Assembly (NCBI RefSeq): GCF_913773725.1
Contig: NZ_CAJYGK010000135.1
Coordinates: forward strand, 1 to 32,810
DNA length: 32,810 nucleotides
Reading direction: 5' to 3'
DNA from: an uncultured Aquabacterium sp.
GTDB lineage: Bacteria; Pseudomonadota; Gammaproteobacteria; Burkholderiales; Burkholderiaceae_C
A model generated the notes under the pieces. It saw only the letters and a list, made by a program, of their open reading frames with translations, did not search any database and was not told the DNA's origin. Below are positions 17,098 to 24,101 of the stretch, one piece after another (within the stretch, counting starts at the first letter, position 1; every line of letters begins with the position of its first letter). Position numbers and translations under genes: made by a program.

Positions 17098-17210
17098 GCC
17101 CTCGCCCTCGACAGGCCCCGCCCACGTCGCCAGACAGCCTGCGTCATGACGATGACACTGCATCGGATCGGGTCGGTACCGTTGCGCGGCAGACGCACCG
17201 ACCATCCCGC

Positions 17211-18761
17211 TCAAGGGGCGCAGCGAGGTGCCCCGCACAGGCGCTCGCAGAAGACGCATCCACGCACCGGCAGCCATGACGGGAAGGCGTAGTACCGGCG
17301 GTTCACTTCCCGGAGCACCCGTTCACGGTAGGCCACGTAGTCGAAGCCCCGCCCTTCGATCACGTGAAAGGGCTGCCCATCCTGCACGATCTGCCAGGTG
17401 CGCACGCTTGCGAAGAAGGGCTCGTACTCGCCCGGGGCCGGTGCGCTGGTGCGCAGCACGCGGATGGTGCGGCCATCGAAGCGGCTGTAGTCCACCACCA
17501 GGTCGTCCTGCCGCGCATGGAAGCTGCCCAGGCCGAACACCGGCACATGGACGCCGGCAGCATGGCCGTACAGCGAGGCGGCCGAGTACGCATGGGCCAT
17601 CAGCACCACGTCCGGCGCAGCCACCTGCCGAACCAGTTCGGGCGCTCGCACGGCCTCCACCACGCGCTTGTAATGCTTGAACGACTGCCACTGCGACAGG
17701 TTCGTCTGGGCGATGCCCAGCACCAGCACCAGGTGCAGCCCCAGAAACCAGGCCAGGCCGCGCCTCACCCCGGTCAGTCGCTCGGCCGGCACCAGCCACG
17801 TCAGCAGCGCGATCAGGAAGGGGTAGAACGCCAGAAGCCAGTGCAGTCCGATCACCTTGCGGCCGGCCATCAACGCAAAGCAGGCCAGCGGCACCACGGC
17901 CACGCACACCAGCAGCGCATGCCCTTGCCAGGCTGCACGCCAGCGGCCTCGCGCTCGCCAAGCGCACCACACCCACACGGGGCCCAGCAGGTACAGCAGC
18001 GTGGCCACATAGGCCCCGACCTTGTCCAGGCCGAAATCGGCGTCCTCGTTGCGGTTGAAGACGTTGAACATGATGTTCGTCCAGCAGTGGTCCAGGTTCC
18101 ACCACAGGTTCAGGATGGCAGCCGGCAGCCCGCATGCCACCAGCACCAGCAGGCCGCGCCAGCGCGCACGCGCCCAGCCCGCAAAGTAGACCAGGTAGGC
18201 CAGCCCCAGCAGCACCGCAAAGTACTTCGACAGGAAGGCCAGGCCGATGGCGACGCCGCTCAGCGCGTACAGCCCCCAGGCCGGACGCCCACGGACCGAC
18301 TGGCGTTCCGCGCGGACCAGCGCCGCCACCGACCAGGCCGCAAACAGGATCAGCGGCGAATCGGTCGTCATCAAGGCATTCAGCCAGTTCATCGGCATCA
18401 GCCAGTACAGCAGCACCGCCCATGCGGCCCGCGTGCGGTCGACCGGGCTCCAGGCCCACCAGATGGCCCAGCCGACCCCCAGGGGCAGAAGCAGCATCGG
18501 CACACGGATGGCCCAGGCGGCGTCGCCCCACAGGGCCCGCGCGCCCATGATCCACCAGGCCACCATGGGCGGATGGTCGTAATAGCCGTAATCGGGGAAG
18601 CGCGCCCACCAGTAGAACAGCGCCTCATCGCCCGTCATGGGCAGCGTGGCCGACCACCAGGCCCTGAAACACAAGGACAGCAGACCGACCGCCCACAACC
18701 ACCGCACGAGGGTCGGGTCGAGGCGGGCGGCATCAGCGCGAACAGCAGGCAGGACAGGCAT
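17211..18761 (-). CDS. GT39/PMT-2 family glycosyltransferase (second ArnT-like protein)
   Basis: Multi-pass inner-membrane protein of 516 residues. The first periplasmic loop has TGDEALFYWW (D45, E46) and GYYDHPPMVAWW, the pair of motifs that defines PMT-2/ArnT-like transferases, and MTTDSPLIL follows in a later loop. At least ten hydrophobic helices precede a periplasmic C-terminal domain. It should transfer a sugar from a polyprenyl-phosphate donor to a periplasmic acceptor; neither is identifiable. It differs clearly from the GT39 protein at 10302-12032 and has no GT2 partner beside it, so it may share the donor made by the upstream cassette. The last 15 residues contain four cysteines (C502, C505, C509, C514), which I do not know from this family. 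It is divergent from the MDR dehydrogenase gene. Confidence 0.88.
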   Translation of the reverse strand: MPVLPAVRADAARLDPTLVRWLWAVGLLSLCFRAWWSATLPMTGDEALFYWWARFPDYGYYDHPPMVAWWIMGARALWGDAAWAIRVPMLLLPLGVGWAIWWAWSPVDRTRAAWAVLLYWLMPMNWLNALMTTDSPLILFAAWSVAALVRAERQSVRGRPAWGLYALSGVAIGLAFLSKYFAVLLGLAYLVYFAGWARARWRGLLVLVACGLPAAILNLWWNLDHCWTNIMFNVFNRNEDADFGLDKVGAYVATLLYLLGPVWVWCAWRARGRWRAAWQGHALLVCVAVVPLACFALMAGRKVIGLHWLLAFYPFLIALLTWLVPAERLTGVRRGLAWFLGLHLVLVLGIAQTNLSQWQSFKHYKRVVEAVRAPELVRQVAAPDVVLMAHAYSAASLYGHAAGVHVPVFGLGSFHARQDDLVVDYSRFDGRTIRVLRTSAPAPGEYEPFFASVRTWQIVQDGQPFHVIEGRGFDYVAYRERVLREVNRRYYAFPSWLPVRGCVFCERLCGAPRCAP

Positions 18762-18841
18762 GCAACCGGGGCCCGGTCAGCCCGGGAAATCAGGTGGGAC
18801 AACAGGCCCTGCCCCACCAGGGGCGGAACAGGACGCCGGGG

Positions 18842-18847
18842 ATTCTA
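18842..18847 (-). promoter_or_regulatory. Candidate -10 box in the divergent GT39/MDR spacer
   Basis: TAGAAT on the minus strand lies about 80 bases before the GT39 ATG at 18761, with no strong -35. The 202-base spacer 18762-18963 is the largest gene-free stretch in the window. Apart from this box, a possible TGTGATACT extended -10 (18894-18901) facing the other way, and the ribosome site below, I see nothing in it. Confidence 0.25.
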
Positions 18848-18948
18848 GGCGCCCGGATGTTCGCCAGGCCGACACTTTTTTCCGCAGTGCGATGTGATAC
18901 TGCAGCGGACACCACCTCAGAGTCCCTCGACGGACCTTTCTTTTCTTC

Positions 18949-18954
18949 AGGAGA
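18949..18954 (+). promoter_or_regulatory. Ribosome binding site of the MDR dehydrogenase gene
   Basis: AGGAGA lies nine bases before ATG 18964. It is one of few clear Shine-Dalgarno sequences in this window and fixes the start of the gene. Confidence 0.75.
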
Positions 18955-18963
18955 CAAACCCTC

Positions 18964-19941
18964 ATGCACGCCTGGATCTGCAACGAATTCGCCGGCCCCG
19001 ATCAACTCGTCTGGCAGGCTCAACCCACCCCCGAGCCTGGCAAGGGCGAGGTGCGCATCGCCATCAAGGCCGCCAGCCTGAACTTCCCCGACCTGCTCAT
19101 CGTGCAGGGCAAGTACCAGATGAAGCCGGCGCTGCCCTTCGTGCCCGGTGCCGAGTTTGCCGGTGTGGTCGAAGCCGTGGGGGAAGGCGTCAAGCATCTG
19201 GCCGTGGGCACCCACGTGGCGGGCTTTGCGGGCACGGGCGGGTTCGGTACCCACGCCGTGGCGCCGGCTGCGGTGCTGATGCCCCTGCCGCCGGCCTTCT
19301 CGTTCGAGGACGCCGCCGCCTTCCTGTGCACCTACGGCACGACCTACCACGCACTGATGGACCGTGCCGCCCTCAAGGCCGGTGAAACCGTGCTGGTGCT
19401 CGGTGCAGCCGGGGGCGTGGGCACCGCAGCCATCCAGATCGCCAAGGCGGCCGGCGCGCGGGTCATCGCGGCGGCCTCCACCGACGAGAAGTGCGCGCTG
19501 TGCCGCGAGCTGGGCGCCGACGCCACCATCAACTACGGCACCGAGAACCTCCGCGACGCCCTCAAGGCCCTGACCGACGGCAAGGGCCCGGATGTGATCT
19601 ACGACCCCGTGGGCGGCGAGCTGACAGAGCAGGCCTTCCGGTCGATCGGCTGGCGCGGGCGCCTGCTGGTCGTCGGGTTTGCCAACGGGCAGATCCCCAA
19701 CCTGCCGCTGAACCTGGCCCTGCTGAAGGGCGCCTCCATCGTCGGGGTGTTCTGGGGCGAATTTGCCCGCCGGGAGCCACAAGCCAATGCCGCCTGCCTG
19801 ATGCAGCTGGCCGCCTGGTACCTGGAAGGCAAGATCAAGCCGGTGATCGAACACAAGCTGCCCATGGGCCAGCTCAAGGAAGCGTTCGCGCTGATGGGCA
19901 CACGCCAGGTACGAGGCAAGGTCGTGCTCGTCAACGACTGA
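18964..19941 (+). CDS. NADPH:quinone oxidoreductase-like MDR enzyme
   Basis: Medium-chain dehydrogenase/reductase of 325 residues, quinone oxidoreductase (QOR) branch. The N-terminal GroES-like domain contains LNFPDLLIVQGKYQ and PFVPGAEFAGVVEAVGEGV, and the nucleotide-binding fold has VLVLGAAGGVGTAAIQIAKA. GADATINYG and DPVGGELTEQAFRSI follow. The cysteine ligands of zinc-containing alcohol dehydrogenases are absent, so it is a zinc-independent NADPH-dependent reductase of quinones or enones, probably cytosolic. The true substrate is not known. It stands alone: divergent from GT39 and convergent with queG, whose stop is 27 bases away, without an obvious terminator hairpin between them. Confidence 0.92.
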   Translation: MHAWICNEFAGPDQLVWQAQPTPEPGKGEVRIAIKAASLNFPDLLIVQGKYQMKPALPFVPGAEFAGVVEAVGEGVKHLAVGTHVAGFAGTGGFGTHAVAPAAVLMPLPPAFSFEDAAAFLCTYGTTYHALMDRAALKAGETVLVLGAAGGVGTAAIQIAKAAGARVIAAASTDEKCALCRELGADATINYGTENLRDALKALTDGKGPDVIYDPVGGELTEQAFRSIGWRGRLLVVGFANGQIPNLPLNLALLKGASIVGVFWGEFARREPQANAACLMQLAAWYLEGKIKPVIEHKLPMGQLKEAFALMGTRQVRGKVVLVND

Positions 19942-19968
19942 CCTGCCACCGGGCGGGACGCCAGGCCC

Positions 19969-21150
19969 TCAGAATGTCTGGGCCTGGGCCATCGCCCACT
20001 GCACGTGCTCGGCCACCAACGCGTGGTCGTCGCCCGTCAAGGGCGTGCGACCCGACCAGCCGGCCAGCGCTGCCTGCACGGCCTCGCGCTGTGCAACGGG
20101 CAGTTGGGGCGCGGCCAGCGCGTTGCCCATAGCGACCGCCAGATTCCGCTGCCAGCGCACATGCCCGATCCGACGGATGGGGCTGCCTTCCGTCCAACGC
20201 AGAAAGGTGGCCTCGTCCCATGCCCACAGGCCCAGCAGATCAGGGTTGGCCAGGGGTGCCCGCACATCGAAGTCGACCACCCGCGCGGGCTGGGCGAACT
20301 TGTTCCAGGGGCAGGCAAGCTGGCAGTCATCGCAGCCGTAGATGCGGTTGCCCATCAACGGCCGCAGCGCCAGGGGGATGGGGCCCGCGTGCTCGATCGT
20401 GAGGTACGAGATGCACCGGCGTGCGTCGACCCGCCGCTCGCCCACGATGGCCTGCGTGGGGCAGGCCGTGATGCACGCACTGCAGGAGCCACAGTGGGCG
20501 GATTCGGGCTCTGTCACAGGCAGCGCCACGTCCACATAGATCTCGCCGAGGAAAAAGGTCGAGCCGGCCTCGCGCGACAGCAGCAAGGTGTGCTTGCCTC
20601 GCCAGCCCAGGCCGCTGCGGCTGGCCAGCTCCACCTCCAGCACCGGGGCCGAATCGGTGAACACGCGGTGCCCGAACGGGCCGATCAGGGCGGCCAGCCT
20701 GTCGGCCAGCTTCTGCAGGCGTGCGCGCAGCACCTTGTGATAGTCCCGCCCCCGCGCATACACGGACACCGTGGCGCGCGCCGGGTCGGCCAACCGGTCC
20801 CACTCGATGCGCTGCCACCCCGGTGTCAGCCCGGCAGGCAGGTAATCCATGCGCGCAGTGATCACCCTCACGGTGCCCGGTACCAGCTCGGCAGGCCGCG
20901 CCCGCTTGAGCCCATGCGAAGCCATGTAGTGCATCTCGCCGTGGAAACCACGCGCCAGCCAGTCCATCAGACCCGGCTCGGCACTTGACAAGTCGACATC
21001 TGCTACGCCAATCTGGGAAAATCCCAGTTCTCTGGCCCATTCACGCAGTGCGTCCAACACGTCGTTTGGGTCCGACAGCGCCTGATGCGCAGGCGCACTG
21101 GATGAGCCTGCGCACAGATCCTGCCCGGGTGACCGCAATTCATGACGCAT
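19969..21150 (-). CDS. queG: Epoxyqueuosine reductase QueG
   Basis: Cobalamin and iron-sulfur enzyme that performs the last step of queuosine synthesis on tRNA, reducing epoxyqueuosine at position 34. It has 393 residues. Both ferredoxin-type cluster motifs are complete: CGSCSACITACPTQAI, and the split set formed by RRCISYLTIEH and GCDDCQLACPWNKFA. The motif VSVYARGRDYHKVLR near the catalytic region is also typical. The start is uncertain. ATG 21150 gives about 30 residues before the conserved ELGFSQIGVAD, a long tail for this family, and no closer ATG exists. Its first nine bases overlap the divergent tsaE start. Queuosine is found in tRNA-Tyr, -His, -Asn and -Asp. Confidence 0.95.
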   Translation of the reverse strand: MRHELRSPGQDLCAGSSSAPAHQALSDPNDVLDALREWARELGFSQIGVADVDLSSAEPGLMDWLARGFHGEMHYMASHGLKRARPAELVPGTVRVITARMDYLPAGLTPGWQRIEWDRLADPARATVSVYARGRDYHKVLRARLQKLADRLAALIGPFGHRVFTDSAPVLEVELASRSGLGWRGKHTLLLSREAGSTFFLGEIYVDVALPVTEPESAHCGSCSACITACPTQAIVGERRVDARRCISYLTIEHAGPIPLALRPLMGNRIYGCDDCQLACPWNKFAQPARVVDFDVRAPLANPDLLGLWAWDEATFLRWTEGSPIRRIGHVRWQRNLAVAMGNALAAPQLPVAQREAVQAALAGWSGRTPLTGDDHALVAEHVQWAMAQAQTF

Positions 21151-21702
21151 GTGACCATCGTAGCAAGCCCGACTGCCTCTGTTGCCAGCGAGGTCGACCT
21201 GACCTGGCGGGACGAGTCTGCCTGCGCTGCAACCGCCACCGCGCTGGCTCAGGCATTGCGCGCCGGCCTGGAAGGGGGGGCTTCGATGGTGATCGAGTTG
21301 CATGGCACGCTGGGCGCCGGCAAGACCACCTTCACGAGGCACCTGCTGCGCGCCCTGGGCGTGCAGGGGCGCATCAAGAGCCCGAGCTATGCGGTGGTCG
21401 AGCCCCATGAACTGCCAGGCCACACCGTGCACCACTTCGACTTCTACCGGTTCAATGACCCTCAGGAATGGGAAGACGCGGGATTCCGCGACCTCTTCGC
21501 CGCTCCGGGGCTGAAGCTGGTCGAGTGGCCGGACAAGGCGGCGGGGCTGCTGCCCACGCCAGACTTGCGCCTGCACCTCGCCGTGCCCGATGAAACCCGG
21601 CGCGAGGTGAAACTGGAAGCGCTGAGCCCCGAGGGCAGAGCCGCCCTGTCGGCCGTGATCCCGTCGTCCCCCGCAGCAGAAGGAGGTCCCGTCCATGCGT
21701 GA
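21142..21702 (+). CDS. tsaE: tRNA t6A synthesis ATPase TsaE
   Basis: Small P-loop ATPase that works with TsaB and TsaD to make threonylcarbamoyl-adenosine at position 37 of ANN-decoding tRNAs. The Walker A motif is GTLGAGKT (55-62), followed by SPSYAVVEP, HHFDFYRF and KLVEWPDKA (E128, W129), all family hallmarks. At 186 residues it is longer than the usual 150 or so; about 20 extra residues lie before the fold if ATG 21142 is used, so a downstream start is possible. The stop overlaps the amiC start by eight bases, and the amiC ribosome site sits inside tsaE, so the two are coupled. tsaE-amiC-mutL-miaA is a classic proteobacterial order. Confidence 0.95.
   Translation: MTHVTIVASPTASVASEVDLTWRDESACAATATALAQALRAGLEGGASMVIELHGTLGAGKTTFTRHLLRALGVQGRIKSPSYAVVEPHELPGHTVHHFDFYRFNDPQEWEDAGFRDLFAAPGLKLVEWPDKAAGLLPTPDLRLHLAVPDETRREVKLEALSPEGRAALSAVIPSSPAAEGGPVHA
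21680..21687 (+). promoter_or_regulatory. Strong ribosome binding site of amiC inside tsaE
   Basis: AAGGAGGT, a full match to the anti-Shine-Dalgarno core, ends seven bases before ATG 21695 and lies within the last codons of tsaE. It supports that start and efficient coupled translation. Confidence 0.85.
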
Positions 21703-23248
21703 GCAAGACCGCGTTCCCCCCTCCCCGCGCCGACGCCTGTTGAAGCAGGCACTGGGCGGCACGCTGATCCTGGTCCTCGGACCCAAGGAACTGGCCTGGG
21801 GCGCGCAGCTGGTGGCCGTGCGGGTGTGGCCGGCCCAGGACTACACGCGGGTGACGCTGGAGTCCGACACGGCGCTCAACGCCACCTTCTTTGCCATCGA
21901 TCGCCCCAACCGGCTGGTGATCGACATCGAAGGGCTCGAGCTCAGTTCGCAACTCAAGGAGCTGGTGCGCAAGATCCGCAACGACGACCCCTACATCGCC
22001 GGCGTGCGCGTCGGGCAATACAAGCCCACCATTGCCCGGCTGGTCATCGATCTGAAGCAGGCGATCAAGCCGCAGGTCTTCGGGCTGCCGCCCGTGGCGG
22101 CCTACCAGCACCGTCTGGTGTTCGATCTTTACCCGGGCGCGCCGATCGACCCGCGGCTGGCCCTGCAGACCACACCGGGCACTGCATCGCCGGGTGCTGC
22201 GCCCCCTTCGGGGCCGGTCACCACGTCGCCGCAGGGCGGGCCCGCCTCCTCGCCCAGTTCGCATCCGCCGGTTCATTCACCCGCCACCACCACGGCACAG
22301 CGCTCGGCCGAAGAGGCGGCCGAAGCGATGAACGATGCGCTGGGCGAGTTCATCGGCGGGTTGAAACGCAGCGTTCCGGAAGGGGACACGCGCGTGGCGG
22401 GCGGCCCGGCCAAGGTGCCCGAGCGGGAGCGTCCCGCCCGGACGCCGGAGAAATCTCCCGAGCGCCCGGACCGCAATGCCGTGGCGCGCAACGACCGCGC
22501 CGAGCCCGAAGGACCTGCACCGGACGGCCCGGCCACACAGCGACTCGTCATCATCGCGCTGGACCCGGGGCATGGCGGCGAAGACCCCGGCGCGGTCGGC
22601 CCCAGCGGTCTGTACGAAAAGAACGTGGTGCTCGCCGTCGCGCAGAAGCTGCGTGCCCGCATCAACGCCCTGCCCGGCATGCGCGCCATGCTGACGCGGG
22701 AATCCGACTACTTCGTGCCCCTGCATGAACGCGTGAACAAGGCCCGCCGGGTGCAGGCGGATCTGTTCGTGTCCATCCACGCCGACGCCTTCATGAACCC
22801 GGAAGCCCGGGGGGCCTCGGTGTTCGCCCTCTCTGAAACGGGCGCCACCAGTGCGGCAGCGCGCTGGATGGCCAAGCGCGAGAACGCGTCCGACCTGGTC
22901 GGGGGTGTCAACATCAAATCCAAGGACGCCGTGGTGATGCGCACCTTGCTCGACATGTCGACCACGGCGCAGATCAAGGACAGCCTCAAGCTCGGGCAGG
23001 CGGTGCTGGGGCACCTCGGCAAGGTTGGACGGCTGCACAAGCCACGCGTGGAGCAGGCCGGCTTCGCCGTGCTCAAGGCGCCCGACATCCCGTCCATCCT
23101 GGTCGAAACCGGCTTCATCTCCAACCCGGAGGAAGAGTCCAAGCTCAAGGACGAGGGATACCAGGCAGAACTGGCCGACGCCCTGCTGGCCGGCATCCAG
23201 CGCTACTTCGCCCGCAACCCGCCGCTGGCCCGCAACCGGGCGCTGTGA
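21695..23248 (+). CDS. amiC: N-acetylmuramoyl-L-alanine amidase (AmiC type)
   Basis: Periplasmic zinc amidase of 517 residues that cuts the peptide from N-acetylmuramic acid and helps separate daughter cells. The N-terminus has a twin-arginine style signal (R12-R13-R14-LLKQALGG, then a hydrophobic run), so it is probably exported folded by Tat, as E. coli AmiC is. An AMIN domain (about residues 36-145, VRVWPAQDYTRVTLES to HRLVFDLYPG) targets it to the septum or wall. A long Pro/Ser/Ala/Glu-rich linker (about 150-275) leads to an Amidase_3 domain with zinc and catalytic residues H293 (DPGHGG), E308 (LYEKN), H362 (VSIHADAF) and E471 (LVETGFISN). Downstream lie convergent dedA and then mutL. Confidence 0.95.
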   Translation: MREQDRVPPSPRRRLLKQALGGTLILVLGPKELAWGAQLVAVRVWPAQDYTRVTLESDTALNATFFAIDRPNRLVIDIEGLELSSQLKELVRKIRNDDPYIAGVRVGQYKPTIARLVIDLKQAIKPQVFGLPPVAAYQHRLVFDLYPGAPIDPRLALQTTPGTASPGAAPPSGPVTTSPQGGPASSPSSHPPVHSPATTTAQRSAEEAAEAMNDALGEFIGGLKRSVPEGDTRVAGGPAKVPERERPARTPEKSPERPDRNAVARNDRAEPEGPAPDGPATQRLVIIALDPGHGGEDPGAVGPSGLYEKNVVLAVAQKLRARINALPGMRAMLTRESDYFVPLHERVNKARRVQADLFVSIHADAFMNPEARGASVFALSETGATSAAARWMAKRENASDLVGGVNIKSKDAVVMRTLLDMSTTAQIKDSLKLGQAVLGHLGKVGRLHKPRVEQAGFAVLKAPDIPSILVETGFISNPEEESKLKDEGYQAELADALLAGIQRYFARNPPLARNRAL

Positions 23249-23263
23249 GCCGTGCAGCGCTGC

Positions 23264-23287
23264 GGCCCGCACACGGATGTGCGGGCC
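23264..23287. terminator. Hairpin between amiC and convergent dedA
   Basis: GGCCCGCACA (23264-23273) and TGTGCGGGCC (23278-23287) form a perfect 10-base stem with a CGGA loop, 16 bases after the amiC stop. There is no T run on either side, so it could be a bidirectional transcription barrier or an mRNA-end stabiliser rather than a full intrinsic terminator. Confidence 0.6.
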
Positions 23288-23343
23288 CCGGTCCGCGCGA
23301 CGCAATCAGCGGATTCGGCTCGACTCGGCCGGCTCGCCGGCAG

Positions 23344-23994
23344 TCAGGCGACCGCCCGGGCCTGCCGGCCGGCGCGCCAGGCACCGAAGATGGCGATCAG
23401 ACCCGGCACGATGATCATCGCCCAGATGATCTTGCTGAGGTGCTGCTGCACGAAGGGAATGTTGCCGAACAGGTAACCCACCACCGTGAGGCCCACGACC
23501 CAGATCAGCGCCCCGATGACGTTGTAGGCGGTGAAGGTGGCCCGGTTCATCTGCGCCACACCGGCCACGAACGGCGCGAAGGTGCGAATGAACGGCATGA
23601 AGCGGGCGATGATGATCGTGATACCACCGTGCTTCTCGTAAAAGGCATGCGCGGTGTCGAATGCACGGCGATTGAACCAGCGCGAGTTCTCCCACTGGAA
23701 CACCTTGGGCCCGATGTAGCGCCCGATGGTGTAGTTCAGCTGATCGCCCGCGATCGCGGCCACCAACAGCACGGCGATGGCCACCGGCAGGCTCATCGCA
23801 CCCGAACCCGCCAGCGCGCCCACCATGAACAGCAGCGAATCGCCCGGCAGGAAGGGCATGACGACCAGGCCGGTTTCGACAAACACGATCAGGAAGAGCA
23901 GCCCGTAGACCCACGGCCCGTAGAGCTGGACGAATTCCGCCAGGTGCTTGTCCACGTGCAGGATGAAATCGATCAGGAAATGTGCGATGTCCAT
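23344..23994 (-). CDS. DedA-family membrane protein
   Basis: Polytopic inner-membrane protein of 216 residues in the DedA (SNARE-associated/VTT) family. Hallmarks are VFVETGLVVMPFLPGDSLLF, AIAGDQLNYTIGRYIG, and the conserved FMPFIRTFAPFVAGVAQM amphipathic segment with its two arginine/proline features. Recent work links DedA proteins to recycling (flipping) of undecaprenyl phosphate and to envelope integrity; E. coli members include YqjA and YghB. The gene is on the minus strand between amiC and mutL, interrupting an otherwise co-directional block, and its start is 107 bases from the divergent mutL start. A link to the carrier-lipid glycosyltransferases elsewhere in the window is possible but not shown. 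Confidence 0.93.
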   Translation of the reverse strand: MDIAHFLIDFILHVDKHLAEFVQLYGPWVYGLLFLIVFVETGLVVMPFLPGDSLLFMVGALAGSGAMSLPVAIAVLLVAAIAGDQLNYTIGRYIGPKVFQWENSRWFNRRAFDTAHAFYEKHGGITIIIARFMPFIRTFAPFVAGVAQMNRATFTAYNVIGALIWVVGLTVVGYLFGNIPFVQQHLSKIIWAMIIVPGLIAIFGAWRAGRQARAVA

Positions 23995-24089
23995 GGCGGG
24001 CGATTATGGCGGCTGCGGGTGACGGGAACAGCAAGCCCGGTGGCCGCGCAGGTGTAAGCCCCCCAAGCGCGGGCATCGGGCTGCCCTTC

Positions 24090-24095
24090 TACAAT
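24090..24095 (+). promoter_or_regulatory. Candidate -10 box of mutL
   Basis: TACAAT (five of six consensus matches) ends six bases before the mutL ATG at 24102, so transcription would start at or next to the start codon. No good -35 lies 16 to 18 bases upstream. No Shine-Dalgarno precedes the ATG. Confidence 0.3.
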
Positions 24096-24101
24096 ACGAA
24101 G

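Noticed and set aside
17098-17210. Possible small gene or RNA between nadB and the second GT39 gene
   Set aside because: No open frame with a ribosome site, hairpin plus T run, or recognisable RNA fold was seen.
15514-17292. 592-codon plus-strand frame opposite nadB
   Set aside because: nadB is complete and conserved on the minus strand; the antisense translation has shadow composition.
17364-18848. 494-codon plus-strand frame opposite the second GT39 gene
   Set aside because: Translation is His/Gln/Arg/Pro-rich without hydrophobic segments; the minus strand carries clear GT39 motifs.
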